Positions 42,685 to 53,290 of a stretch of DNA of 64,000 nucleotides are shown here, piece by piece. This DNA is from Salipiger sp. H15. Its GTDB lineage: Bacteria; Pseudomonadota; Alphaproteobacteria; Rhodobacterales; Rhodobacteraceae. The notes under the pieces are model-generated. The model worked only from the letters and a program-made list of their open reading frames with translations, was not told the DNA's origin and searched no databases. The stretch is from positions 1,993,501 through 2,057,500 of the forward strand of contig NZ_CP123384.1 of assembly GCF_040409955.1 (NCBI RefSeq). Reading direction: 5' to 3'. The translations under genes and the position numbers were made by a program. Position 1 is the stretch's first letter; each line of letters begins with the position of its first letter.

Positions 42685-43863
42685 TCAGCCCGCGGCAAGG
42701 CTCCGCCCCGCCGCCGCGCCCGAGGCCCAGGCCCATTGGAAGTTGTAGCCGCCGAGCCAGCCGGTCACGTCCACCGCCTCGCCGATGACATGCAGCCCGG
42801 GCACGGTCTTCGACGCCATGGTGCGGCTGTCGAGCCCGTCGGTGTCGATGCCTCCCAGCGTGACCTCGGCGGTGCGCCAGCCCTCGGAGCCCGAGGGGCG
42901 CAGCACCCAGTTCCGCAGCGCCTCCGAGATCGCCTCGGCGCGCTTGTCCGAAAGATCGGCAAGGTTGCCCGAGAGGTCGAGCTGCTTTGCCAGATGCGCC
43001 ACCAGCCGGGCGGGCAGGATCTGCGCCATCTCGGTGGTGAGGGCGCGCTTGCCCGCGCCCTTGCGCGCGGCGCGCAGGTGCGCGGCGGGGTCGAGGGCGG
43101 GCGAGAGGTTGACGCAGATCTCCTCGCCCTCGTGCCAGTAGCTCGAGGCCTGCAGGATCGACGGGCCCGAGAGGCCGCGGTGGGTGAAGAGCAGCGCCTC
43201 GTCGAAGCCGGTGCCATTCGCCGTCACCCGCGCCGGCAGCGAGACCCCGGCGAGATCGGCGAACCGCCCCTCGGGGAAGGTCAGCGGCACGAGGCCGGGG
43301 CGCGGTGCGATGACCGCGTGGCCGAACTGCTTGGCGATGTCGTAGGCGAGGCCGGTCGCACCCATCTTGGGGATCGAGCGGCCGCCGGTGGCGACGACGA
43401 GGTTCTGCGCGCGGATCACCGACTCGCGCCCCTCGCGCTCGACCCGCGCGGTGTAGAGGCCGTCCGCGTGGGTCACCTCGCGCAGCGAGGTGCTCAGCCA
43501 CAGCTCGGCCCCCGCCGCCTCGATCTCGCGCAGCAGCATGGCGACGATCTGCGTCGCCTTGCCGTCGCAGAAGAGCTGGCCGAGGGTCTTTTCGTGCCAG
43601 GCGATGTTATGGCGCGAGACCAGCTCGATGAAATCCCACTGGCTGTAGCGCGCCAGCGCGGATTTGCAGAAATGCGGGTTCTGCGACAGGAAGCGCGCGG
43701 GCTCGGTGCCGAGGTTGGTGAAGTTGCAGCGCCCGCCGCCCGAGATGCGGATCTTCTCGCCCGGCGCGCGGGCATGGTCGATGACCAGCGTGCCCGCGCC
43801 CGCGTGGGCGGCGCACATGAGGCCGGCCGCGCCGGCGCCGAGGATGAGCGTCTTGATCTGCAT
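42685..43863 (-). CDS. NAD(P)/FAD-dependent oxidoreductase, HI0933 type
   Basis: A 392-residue flavoprotein. N-terminal FAD-binding GxGxxG (LILGAGAAGLMCAAHAG), ISGGGRCNFTNL (typical of the HI0933/BaiN family), VVATGGRSIPKMGATGLAYD, and the C-terminal VIGEAVDVTGWLGGYNFQWA with the final FAD contact. The reaction is unknown; relatives include BaiN-like oxidoreductases. The ATG at 43863 (MQIKTLILGAG) is used because the flavin motif begins right after; the upstream open frame is Arg/Pro-rich. It is divergent from ftsW. Confidence 0.9.
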   Translation of the reverse strand: MQIKTLILGAGAAGLMCAAHAGAGTLVIDHARAPGEKIRISGGGRCNFTNLGTEPARFLSQNPHFCKSALARYSQWDFIELVSRHNIAWHEKTLGQLFCDGKATQIVAMLLREIEAAGAELWLSTSLREVTHADGLYTARVEREGRESVIRAQNLVVATGGRSIPKMGATGLAYDIAKQFGHAVIAPRPGLVPLTFPEGRFADLAGVSLPARVTANGTGFDEALLFTHRGLSGPSILQASSYWHEGEEICVNLSPALDPAAHLRAARKGAGKRALTTEMAQILPARLVAHLAKQLDLSGNLADLSDKRAEAISEALRNWVLRPSGSEGWRTAEVTLGGIDTDGLDSRTMASKTVPGLHVIGEAVDVTGWLGGYNFQWAWASGAAAGRSLAAG

Positions 43864-44027
43864 CCGGCCCTGAAACACCGGATCGCGCCGCGCCGCAAGA
43901 GCGGGCGTAAGGCGACGGCGGCTCCCGGCGCGGGACCGGCGCTCTTCCCAAAGGGAACCGCAGGTGCTAGCCTTCGCCACAAGATCCGGGAAAACCCGGG
44001 CGATCAGGCAAATTGAGCGGTATTCCC

Positions 44028-45194
44028 ATGACGGAAATGGTCTACGGCGCGGTCTCCGTGCGCGATGGCGAACCAGTCCTGCCCAAGTGGTGGCGGACGG
44101 TGGACAGATGGTCGCTGTCCTGCATCCTCATGCTCTTCGGGGTCGGCATCCTGCTCGGCCTCGCGGCCTCGCCGCCGCTGGCCGAGCGCAACGGCTTCGC
44201 GCCGTTCCACTACGTGCAGCGGCAGGCCTTCTTCGGCGGGCTGGCGCTGACGGCGATGTTCCTCACCTCGATGATGACCCCGGTGATGGTCCGCCGCGCC
44301 TCGGTGATCGGCTTTGCCTTCGCCTTCGCCTCGCTGCTGGCGCTGCCCTTCCTCGGCACGGATTTCGGCAAGGGCGCGGTGCGCTGGTACTCGCTCGGCT
44401 TCGCCTCGTTCCAGCCCTCGGAATTCCTCAAGCCGGTCTTCGCCGTGGTCGCCGCCTGGCTGATGGCCGCAAGCCAGGAGATCGGCGGCCCGCCGGGCAA
44501 GACCTGGTCCTTCGGGCTGACCTGCGCGATCGTCATCACCCTGGCATTGCAGCCGGATTTCGGCCAGGCCTGCCTCGTGCTCTTCGGCTGGGGCGTGATG
44601 TGGTTCGTCGGCGGCGCGCCGATGTTCCTGCTGCTGGGCCTCGCCGGGCTCGTGGTTCTGGGCGGGACCTTCGCCTATAACAACTCCGAGCACTTCGCCC
44701 GCCGCATCGACGGCTTCCTGACGCCGGACGTCGATCCCACCACCCAGCTCGGCTATGCCACCAACGCCATCCGCGAGGGCGGGTTCTTCGGCGTCGGCGT
44801 GGGCGAGGGGCAGGTGAAGTGGTCGCTCCCCGACGCGCATACCGACTTCATCATCGCCGTCGCGGCCGAGGAATACGGGCTGGTGCTGGTGCTGGTCATC
44901 CTCGCGCTCTACGCCACGGTCGTGGTGCGCTCGATGCTGCGGCTGATGCGCGAGCGCGATCCCTTCATCCGGCTTGCTGGCACCGGGCTTGCCGCCATGT
45001 TCGGCGTGCAGGCGATGATCAACATGGGCGTCGCCGTGCGCCTGCTGCCGGCCAAGGGCATGACGCTGCCCTTCGTCAGCTACGGCGGCTCGTCGCTGAT
45101 CGCGGGCGGCGTGGCCGTGGGCATGCTCCTCGCCTTCACCCGCAGCCGGCCACAGGGCGAGATCGGCGAGATCCTGCGCGCCCGCATGCGCTGA
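44028..45194 (+). CDS. ftsW: Septal peptidoglycan polymerase FtsW
   Basis: A 388-residue SEDS-family membrane glycosyltransferase with about ten helices that polymerises septal peptidoglycan with FtsI. Motifs: GKGAVRWYSLGFASFQPSEF (catalytic-site region), LQPDFGQACLV, the long periplasmic loop with DPTTQLGYATNAIREGGFFG, and PFVSYGGSSLIAGG at the C-terminus. The ATG at 44028 (MTEMVYGAVSVRDGEPVLPK) is chosen over a TTG at 44013 by similarity to relatives; both SDs are weak. Confidence 0.94.
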   Translation: MTEMVYGAVSVRDGEPVLPKWWRTVDRWSLSCILMLFGVGILLGLAASPPLAERNGFAPFHYVQRQAFFGGLALTAMFLTSMMTPVMVRRASVIGFAFAFASLLALPFLGTDFGKGAVRWYSLGFASFQPSEFLKPVFAVVAAWLMAASQEIGGPPGKTWSFGLTCAIVITLALQPDFGQACLVLFGWGVMWFVGGAPMFLLLGLAGLVVLGGTFAYNNSEHFARRIDGFLTPDVDPTTQLGYATNAIREGGFFGVGVGEGQVKWSLPDAHTDFIIAVAAEEYGLVLVLVILALYATVVVRSMLRLMRERDPFIRLAGTGLAAMFGVQAMINMGVAVRLLPAKGMTLPFVSYGGSSLIAGGVAVGMLLAFTRSRPQGEIGEILRARMR

Positions 45195-45349
45195 TGCAGG
45201 GTCCGGGACGCGGCGCTTTCGCGCCCCGTCCCGCTGCGATAGACGGGCGCGAAGGCAAGCCGCCGCGCCCGAGTCCGGTTGCGAGTCATGCGCGGTGGTG
45301 ATTTGAGGCAGCGGGGCGTCAGACCCCGCGCAGGAACGAGGTCGAGCAC

Positions 45350-46548
45350 ATGGCGGTACAAGGCAGGGCGGAACAGGACGGACGCCCCCTCCTGGTCATC
45401 GCGGCCGGCGGCACGGGCGGGCACATGTTCCCGGCCCAGGCACTGGCCGAGATCATGCTGCGGCGCGGCTGGCGGGTGAAACTCTCCACCGATGCGCGCG
45501 GCGCGCGCTACACCGGCGGCTTCCCCCACACGGTCGAGATCGAGGAGGTCTCCTCGGCGACCTTCGCGCGCGGCGGCGTCTTCTCCAAGGCGCTGGTGCC
45601 GCTGCGGGTGGTGAAGGGCATCCTGTCGATGGCGCGTCGCTTCCGCCGCGACCGGCCGAACGTCGTCGTGGGCTTCGGCGGCTACCCGTCGATCCCGGCG
45701 CTCGGCGCGGCGCGGCTGCTGAAGCTGCCCTCGATGATCCACGAGCAGAACGGCGTGCTGGGCAAGGTGAACGAGAAGTTCGCCCGCAAGGTGAACGCCG
45801 TTGCCTGCGGCACCTGGCCGACGCGCCTGCCCGAGGGGGTCGAGGGCATCCCCGTCGGCAACCCGGTGCGCAACGCCGTGCGCGAGCGGGCAGGGGCGGG
45901 CTACATCCCGCCGGGCGACTACCCGATGTCGCTGCTGGTCATCGGCGGCTCGCAGGGCGCGCGCATCCTGTCGGACGTGGTGCCGCCCGCGATCGAGCGT
46001 CTGCCGATGGAAATCCTGCGCAACCTGCGCATCAGCCACCAGGCCCGCGACGAGGACGGCGAGCGGGTGGCCAAGTTCTACTACGAGCACGGCATCGACG
46101 CCGAGGTGCAGCCCTTCTTCAACGACGTGCCCGCGCGCATGTCCGAGGCGCAGCTGGTGATCTCGCGCTCCGGCGCCTCTTCGGTGGCCGACATCTCGGT
46201 GATCGGGCGGCCCTCGATCCTGATCCCCTACGCCGTGGCGGCGGGCGATCACCAGACGGTCAACGCGCAGGGGCTGGTCGACGCCGGCGCCGCGATCCGC
46301 ATCCCGGAAAGCAAGCTTTCGGTCGAGGCGATGACCGAGGCGATCCTCGCGGTGCTCTGCAACCCACAGGGCGCGCTGCAGATGTCGCGCGCGGCGCTGT
46401 CGGTCTCGCATCCTGACGCAGCGCTCGGGCTGGCGCAGATGGTCGAGGAACTGGCAGGGTTCGCATCCGAGGATACATACGAAGAAGACCCGGTGGACTA
46501 TTACCCGGGCGAAGAAGAACAGGCGTATGAGCAGGAGACGGGGCAGAG

Positions 46549-46552
<4 letters not shown>
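45350..46552 (+). CDS. murG: UDP-GlcNAc:lipid I GlcNAc transferase
   Basis: A 400-residue GT-B glycosyltransferase that converts lipid I to lipid II on the cytoplasmic face. Motifs: [77 protein letters not shown] and the [10 protein letters not shown] motif. Unusually it carries an acidic, Tyr-rich C-terminal tail ([20 protein letters not shown]) of about 25 residues beyond the fold. Its stop overlaps the murC start by 4 bases (ATGA). Confidence 0.95.
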
Positions 46553-47982
<1,430 letters not shown>

Positions 47983-47995
47983 GAAGGAGACGCCC

Positions 47996-48223
47996 GTGAC
48001 CATGCTCTGGGCCATCGCGGGCGTCATCGTCCTTCTGTCGGCGGTGGCGGTGCTGGGGATCCTGCGCCGCCTCGTCTTCTTCTTCGTGCTGGCCTTCGGT
48101 GCGCTGCTGGCGCTGCAGATCCACCACGACCCGACCGGCAGCGCCGCGCTGCTGGCGAGCACCGGGGGCGGCCTGCTGGTGGCCTGGCCGGTGCGGCGCT
48201 TCCTGACCGGCCTGCTGATCTGA
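47996..48223 (+). CDS. Small membrane protein, DUF-type, between murC and DUF2484
   Basis: A 75-residue protein with two membrane helices (LWAIAGVIVLLSAVAVLGIL and LVFFFVLAFGALLALQI) and a short basic C-terminus. It is read from GTG at 47996, with AAGGAGA spaced 6 bases upstream; an ATG two codons later is less well spaced. Small membrane proteins occupy this slot in many Rhodobacteraceae dcw clusters, but I know no function. Confidence 0.75.
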   Translation: MTMLWAIAGVIVLLSAVAVLGILRRLVFFFVLAFGALLALQIHHDPTGSAALLASTGGGLLVAWPVRRFLTGLLI

Positions 48224-48306
48224 GCCCGGGCGGGCGCGGCGTCACCGCGCCGCTTGCAGCCTTGCCGCCCCTGCGTCACTCTGGCCCCGGTTGCCGGAGA
48301 TGCCGC

Positions 48307-48552
48307 ATGACCCTTTCGCTCTTTCTCGTCTGCGCCTGGCTGGTGATCGCCAACGTGCTCGGCATGCTGCCGTCGCGCGACGATCACTGGACGCGGGCCT
48401 ACGTGCTGATCGCGTTCGGCCTGCCGCTGCTCGGCTGGGTCTGGTGGCAGAACGGCCCCTGGCTGGCGCTGCTGGTGCTGGCGGCCGGGGCGAGCGTGCT
48501 GCGCTGGCCGGTGATCCACCTCTTCCGCTGGCTGCGCGCCCGCGCGGGATGA
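48307..48552 (+). CDS. DUF2484 small membrane protein
   Basis: An 81-residue protein with three hydrophobic segments: TLSLFLVCAWLVIANVLGML, AYVLIAFGLPLLGWVWW and LALLVLAAGASVLRWPVI, ending in the basic HLFRWLRARAG. The pattern matches DUF2484, a family found beside murB in Rhodobacteraceae. The ATG at 48307 is preferred; the open frame upstream is Pro/Arg-rich. Function unknown; a link to the wall-synthesis genes is suggested by position only. Confidence 0.85.
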   Translation: MTLSLFLVCAWLVIANVLGMLPSRDDHWTRAYVLIAFGLPLLGWVWWQNGPWLALLVLAAGASVLRWPVIHLFRWLRARAG

Positions 48553-48603
48553 GCCGCGCGCAGGGCCTTTACCCGCGTCGCGGAACGCGGCAGAACGCTG
48601 CGC

Positions 48604-49545
48604 ATGACTGATCCGCTTCCCCCCGTCCTTCCGCCCGTGCGGGGCCGCCTGACCGAAGGCCGCCCGCTGTCCGAACTCACCTGGCTGCGCGTCGGCGGCC
48701 CGGCCGAACTGCTGTTCCAGCCGGCCGACCTGCAGGACCTGCAGGACTTCCTCGCGGCGCTGCCCGCCGGGGTGCCGGTCTTCCCGATGGGGGTCGGCTC
48801 GAACCTCATCGTGCGCGATGGCGGGATGCGCGGCGTGGTGATCCGGCTCGGGCGCGGCTTCAACGGCATCGAGGTCGAAGGAACGCGCGTCACGGCGGGG
48901 GCGGCGGCGCTCGATGCGCATGTGGCGAAGCGCGCGGCGCAGGCCGGGGTGGATCTGACCTTCCTGCGCACCATCCCGGGCTCGATCGGCGGGGCGGTGC
49001 GGATGAACGCGGGCTGCTACGGCACCTATGTCGCCGACCACCTCGTCGAGATTCGCGCGGTCACCCGCGACGGCGCGCTGGTGACGCTGCCCGCCGCGGC
49101 GCTGAACCTGCAATACCGCCAGTCCGAGCTTCCCGAGGGCGCGGTGGTGATCGAGGCGGTGTTCGAGGGACCGCAAGGCGAGCCGGAGGCGCTCGAGGCG
49201 CGGATGGAGGCGCAGCTGAAGAAGCGCGACGAGACCCAGCCCACCAAGGACCGCACCGCGGGCTCGACTTTCCGCAACCCGGCGGGGTTCAGCTCGACCG
49301 GGCGCGAGGACGACACGCATGAGCTGAAGGCTTGGAAGGTGATCGACGAGGCCGGGATGCGCGGCGCGACGCGGGGCGGGGCGCAGATGAGCCCCATGCA
49401 TTCCAACTTCCTTGTGAACACCGGCGAGGCAACCGCGGCGGATCTCGAGGGTCTCGGCGAGGAAGTTCGAAAAAGGGTTTTCCAACACAGTGGTTTGCAG
49501 CTACAGTGGGAAATCATGCGGGTCGGCGATCCGCTTGAAAACTGA
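48604..49545 (+). CDS. murB: UDP-N-acetylenolpyruvoylglucosamine reductase
   Basis: A 313-residue FAD-dependent reductase that forms UDP-MurNAc. Motifs: [55 protein letters not shown] (FAD/substrate site), and [11 protein letters not shown] with the catalytic Ser. It is a type II-like short form with the C-terminal [19 protein letters not shown] 206-bp hairpin-rich gap separates it from ddl. Confidence 0.95.
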   Translation: MTDPLPPVLPPVRGRLTEGRPLSELTWLRVGGPAELLFQPADLQDLQDFLAALPAGVPVFPMGVGSNLIVRDGGMRGVVIRLGRGFNGIEVEGTRVTAGAAALDAHVAKRAAQAGVDLTFLRTIPGSIGGAVRMNAGCYGTYVADHLVEIRAVTRDGALVTLPAAALNLQYRQSELPEGAVVIEAVFEGPQGEPEALEARMEAQLKKRDETQPTKDRTAGSTFRNPAGFSSTGREDDTHELKAWKVIDEAGMRGATRGGAQMSPMHSNFLVNTGEATAADLEGLGEEVRKRVFQHSGLQLQWEIMRVGDPLEN

Positions 49546-49730
49546 GGACGTTACGCGTCCCAATCATAAAAACGTACCCAAGGGCAGGGTACGGTGAACG
49601 AGGCGGCAGTTTTCCCCGAAGCGACTCAGGGTCTCATGCCGTGTGAATTGTTCCGCGCGCCGAATTGAGCGGCCCGCGGAAGGCTGACCGGGGTCAACCC
49701 CGGCGGCGGACATGACGGGGCAAAGCCCCG
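49546..49730. repeat. Four hairpins in the murB-ddl gap
   Basis: GGACG-N5-CGTCC (49546-49560, overlapping the murB stop region), CGTACCC-N7-GGGTACG (49573-49593), CCGGGGT-CA-ACCCCGG (49688-49703) and CGGGGC-AAA-GCCCCG (49716-49730). No T tracts follow, so they are unlikely to be complete terminators. Confidence 0.65.
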
Positions 49731-49751
49731 CACAACGAGGCGGTTTTGGGG

Positions 49752-50666
49752 ATGTCGAGCAGGGCAGCTCCCAAAGTGGCGGTATTGATGGGCGGACCCT
49801 CGGCAGAGCGCGAGGTGTCGCTGAGTTCCGGTCGGGAATGTGCCGCCGCTTTGCGGAATGAGGGATTTGAGGTGATCGAACTGGACGCGGGGCCCGATCT
49901 GGCCGCGCGGCTTGCGGACCTGTCTCCCGACGTCGTTTTCAACGCACTTCACGGCCGCTGGGGCGAGGATGGCTGCGTGCAGGGCCTGCTCGAGTGGTCG
50001 CGCATTCCCTACACCCATTCCGGCGTGCTGGCCTCGGCGCTGGCCATGGACAAGGAACGCTCCAAGCAGGTCTACCGCGACGCGGGCCTGCCGGTGGTGG
50101 ACAGCGTGCTCGCCTCCAAGGCCGAGGTTTCCTCGCGCCACGTGCTGCCGCCGCCCTACGTGGTGAAGCCCTACAACGAGGGCAGCTCGGTCGGCGTCTA
50201 TCTCGTGATGGACGGGGCCAACACGCCGCCGCAGCTCTCCGAGGCGATGCCCGAGACGGTGATGGTCGAGACCTACGCCCCGGGCCGCGAGATGACCACG
50301 ACGGTGCTCGGCGACCGCGCGCTGACGGTGACCGACATCCTCACCGACGGCTGGTACGACTACGACGCCAAGTACAAGGCCGGCGGCTCGCGCCACGTGG
50401 TGCCTGCCGAGATCCCGCAGGAGATCTTCGACGCCTGCCTCGACTACGCGCTGCGCGCCCACAAGGCGCTCGGCTGCCGCGGGCTCAGCCGCACCGATTT
50501 CCGCTGGGACGAGAGCCGCGGCCTCGAGGGGCTGGTGCTGCTCGAGACCAACACCCAGCCGGGCATGACGCCCACCTCGCTTGCCCCCGAGCAGGCGCAG
50601 GCCTGCGGCATGTCCTTCGGCGCGCTCTGCCGCTGGATGGTGGAGGATGCCTCATGCGACAGGTAG
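49752..50666 (+). CDS. ddl: D-alanine-D-alanine ligase
   Basis: A 304-residue ATP-grasp ligase supplying D-Ala-D-Ala to MurF. Motifs: [71 protein letters not shown] and [20 protein letters not shown]. Start ATG at 49752; a TTG at 49746 has a better-spaced GAGG and would add two residues. The stop overlaps ftsQ by 13 bases. Confidence 0.94.
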   Translation: MSSRAAPKVAVLMGGPSAEREVSLSSGRECAAALRNEGFEVIELDAGPDLAARLADLSPDVVFNALHGRWGEDGCVQGLLEWSRIPYTHSGVLASALAMDKERSKQVYRDAGLPVVDSVLASKAEVSSRHVLPPPYVVKPYNEGSSVGVYLVMDGANTPPQLSEAMPETVMVETYAPGREMTTTVLGDRALTVTDILTDGWYDYDAKYKAGGSRHVVPAEIPQEIFDACLDYALRAHKALGCRGLSRTDFRWDESRGLEGLVLLETNTQPGMTPTSLAPEQAQACGMSFGALCRWMVEDASCDR

Positions 50667-51574
50667 GAGCCGCGCCCGCCCGCGTGCAGCAGCGTCCGGC
50701 AGGCCGCGCGCAGGCCTATCGCTCCGACCCCGCGCCGTCGCGGCTGAAATACCGGCTCGAGCGGCTCATGCTGACGCCGCTCTTCCGCTTCTCGCTGCGC
50801 TTCGGCCTGCCGTTCCTCGTCGGGATCGGCGGCGCCTCCTGGTACTTCTCCTACGACAGCAACCGCGAGTCCTTCCTCGGCGCGATCCAGTCGGTGCGCG
50901 ACCAGATCGAGAGCCGGCCGGAATTCCGCGTCGATCTCATGGCGATCGACGGTGCCAGCGACGGCGTCGCGGCGGACGTGCGCGAGATCCTCTCGCTCGA
51001 TTTCCCGCTCAGCTCCTTCGACCTCGATCTCGACGAGATGCGCGGCATCGTCACCGGGCTCGACGCGGTGAAATCCGCGACGCTCCGGATCAAGCAGGGC
51101 GGGGTGCTCGAGGTCTCGATCGTCGAGCGGGTGCCGGTGGTGCTCTGGCGCGGCGTGCGCGGGCTCGAGCTGCTGGACGAGGAAGGCGTGCTCGTCGGTC
51201 CGGCGGGCCGGCGCGCCTCGCATGCGGACCTGCCGGTGATCGCCGGGGCCGGGGCCGAGGCCCGGGTGCCCGAGGCGCTGGAACTCTTCACCGCCGCCAC
51301 GCCGCTGGCCGGAAGGCTGCGCGGGCTCGAGCGGATCGGCAATCGCCGCTGGGATCTCGTCCTCGACGAGGGGCAGCGCATCCTGCTGCCCGAGGAGGAC
51401 GCCGTCCAGGCGCTCGAACGGGCCATGGCGATGGATGGCGCCGTGGACATGCTTTCGCGTGACATCGCGGCGGTGGACCTGCGGCTGGCACAGCGCCCGA
51501 CGCTGCGGCTGAACCACGACGCGGCACAGGAATACTGGCGGATCAAGGCCATCGAGACCGGGGAAAAACGATAA
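50654..51574 (+). CDS. ftsQ: Cell division protein FtsQ
   Basis: A 306-residue bitopic divisome protein. Cytoplasmic Arg/Pro-rich N-terminus (about 1-50), membrane helix in [22 protein letters not shown] (about 50-70), then a periplasmic POTRA domain and the FtsQ beta domain ([21 protein letters not shown]). It recruits FtsL/FtsB and the late divisome. Start ATG lies inside the ddl 3' end; its stop overlaps the ftsA start by 1 base (TAATG). Confidence 0.93.
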   Translation: MRQVGAAPARVQQRPAGRAQAYRSDPAPSRLKYRLERLMLTPLFRFSLRFGLPFLVGIGGASWYFSYDSNRESFLGAIQSVRDQIESRPEFRVDLMAIDGASDGVAADVREILSLDFPLSSFDLDLDEMRGIVTGLDAVKSATLRIKQGGVLEVSIVERVPVVLWRGVRGLELLDEEGVLVGPAGRRASHADLPVIAGAGAEARVPEALELFTAATPLAGRLRGLERIGNRRWDLVLDEGQRILLPEEDAVQALERAMAMDGAVDMLSRDIAAVDLRLAQRPTLRLNHDAAQEYWRIKAIETGEKR

Positions 51575-52905
51575 TGTTCGAGCTATACGAGTCCCAGCGT
51601 GCGATGCGCAACATGCGCAAGGCGGCGATGCAGCGCGGTGTCGTGGCCGTGCTGGATGTCGGCAGCTCGAAGATCGCCTGCCTCGTGCTGCGCTTCGACG
51701 GCACCGAGCGCGGCGCCGACAGCGGCGTCGGCTCGCTGGCAGGGCAGGCAGGCTTCCGGGTGATCGGCGCGGCCACCACCCGCTCGCGCGGGGTGCGCTT
51801 CGGCGAGATCGCCGCGATGAGCGAGACCGAGCGCGCGATCCGCACCGCGGTGCAGGCGGCGCAGAAGATGGCCGGCATCCGGGTCGACCACGTGATCGCC
51901 TGCTTCTCGGGCGCCGAGCCGCGCAGCTACGGTCTCGACGGCAAGGTCGGCATCGAGGGCAGCACGGTCACCGAGCAGGACGTGGCGCGGGTGCTCTCGG
52001 CCTGCGACGTGCCCGAGGTGGGCCATGGCCGCGAGGTGCTGCACGCGCAGCCGGTGAACTTCGCGCTCGACCACCGCTCGGGCCTCAGCGATCCGCGCGG
52101 CCAGATCGGCCGCGAGCTGACTTGCGACATGCACATGCTGACGGTGAACGCGCAGGCGATCCAGAACCTCGCCCATTGCGTCAAGCGCTGCGACCTCGAG
52201 CTCGCGGGCATCGCAAGCTCGGCCTACGTGTCGGGCGTGGCGGCGCTGGTCGAGGACGAGCAGGAGCTGGGCGCGGCCTGCATCGACATGGGTGGCGGCG
52301 CGACGGGCGTGTCGATCTTCATGAAGAAGCACATGATCTACGGCGACGCGGTGCCGATGGGCGGTGACCACGTCACCGGCGACATCTCGATGGGGCTGCA
52401 GATCCCCATGGCCATGGCCGAGCGGATCAAGACCTTCTACGGCGGCGTACACGCCACCGGCATGGACGACCGCGAGATGATCGAGATCTCGGGCGACACC
52501 GGCGACTGGCACCACGACCGGCGGCAGGTGAGCCGTGCCGAGCTGATCGGCATCATGCGCCCGAGGGTCGAGGAGATCCTCGAGGAGGTGCGCGCCTGCC
52601 TCGACGCGGCGGGCTTCGAGCACCTGCCGAGCCAGCAGATCGTGCTGACCGGCGCCGCGAGCCAGATCCCCGGCCTCGACGGGCTGGCGAGCCGCATCCT
52701 CGGCAGCCAGGTGCGCCTGGGCCGCCCGATGCGCGTGCACGGGCTGCCGCAGGCGGCGACGGGCCCGGGCTTTGCCTCGGCGGTCGGCATGTGCCTCTTC
52801 GCGGCGCATCCGCAGGACGAATGGTGGGACTTCGAGATCCCGATCGAGCGCTATTCCTCGCGGTCGATCATGAAGGCGGTCAAGTGGTTCCGCGACAACT
52901 GGTAA
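51574..52905 (+). CDS. ftsA: Cell division protein FtsA
   Basis: A 443-residue actin-like ATPase that tethers FtsZ to the membrane. Motifs: VVAVLDVGSSKIACLVLRF (phosphate 1), ACIDMGGGATGVSIFMKKH (phosphate 2), IVLTGAASQIPGLDGLA (adenosine), and a C-terminal amphipathic helix in SSRSIMKAVKWFRDNW for membrane attachment. Starts in a 1-base overlap with ftsQ. A 385-bp gap with the ftsZ promoter follows. Confidence 0.95.
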   Translation: MFELYESQRAMRNMRKAAMQRGVVAVLDVGSSKIACLVLRFDGTERGADSGVGSLAGQAGFRVIGAATTRSRGVRFGEIAAMSETERAIRTAVQAAQKMAGIRVDHVIACFSGAEPRSYGLDGKVGIEGSTVTEQDVARVLSACDVPEVGHGREVLHAQPVNFALDHRSGLSDPRGQIGRELTCDMHMLTVNAQAIQNLAHCVKRCDLELAGIASSAYVSGVAALVEDEQELGAACIDMGGGATGVSIFMKKHMIYGDAVPMGGDHVTGDISMGLQIPMAMAERIKTFYGGVHATGMDDREMIEISGDTGDWHHDRRQVSRAELIGIMRPRVEEILEEVRACLDAAGFEHLPSQQIVLTGAASQIPGLDGLASRILGSQVRLGRPMRVHGLPQAATGPGFASAVGMCLFAAHPQDEWWDFEIPIERYSSRSIMKAVKWFRDNW

Positions 52906-53290
52906 GCACTTCGCCCGGCAGCGGATTTGTCCCCGTTCACGAAGAGTTCGGGGTGACGGCCGCCGGGTGACTTGCTAGCGTGAAAGGAAACCCGCGCGGC
53001 AGACGCGGGCAGGGGCGTCGAGCAGGCTTCCCGAAAAGAGACAGATCAGAGATTCGGTCGCGGCTTCTGCGGAGCGGAAGGCGCCCCAAGGTCATGTTGT
53101 GCCGACCATGGCAGCAGCCGCAAGACTTGGTGTAACTTGGCGAAATCTCGCGCGGATAGTCAATCCGAAAGCCATATTTCGTGGTAGATCTGTGTTTTTT
53201 ACGTGACCCAGCGCTAGGATCTCGGTAATAATTGTAACCAAGGCGCAGGACAGGCGCGAAACAAGTCATAAACGACAGGCGGAACATCAC
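52906..53290. other. 385-bp ftsA-ftsZ gap
   Basis: It probably holds the ftsZ promoter(s) and a long leader. Hairpins: CCCCG-N13-CGGGG near 52931-52953 and CCCGCG-N7-CGCGGG near 52991-53009. There is a GANTC (GATTC) site near 53053. I see no perfect CtrA site and no protein gene. Confidence 0.55.
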
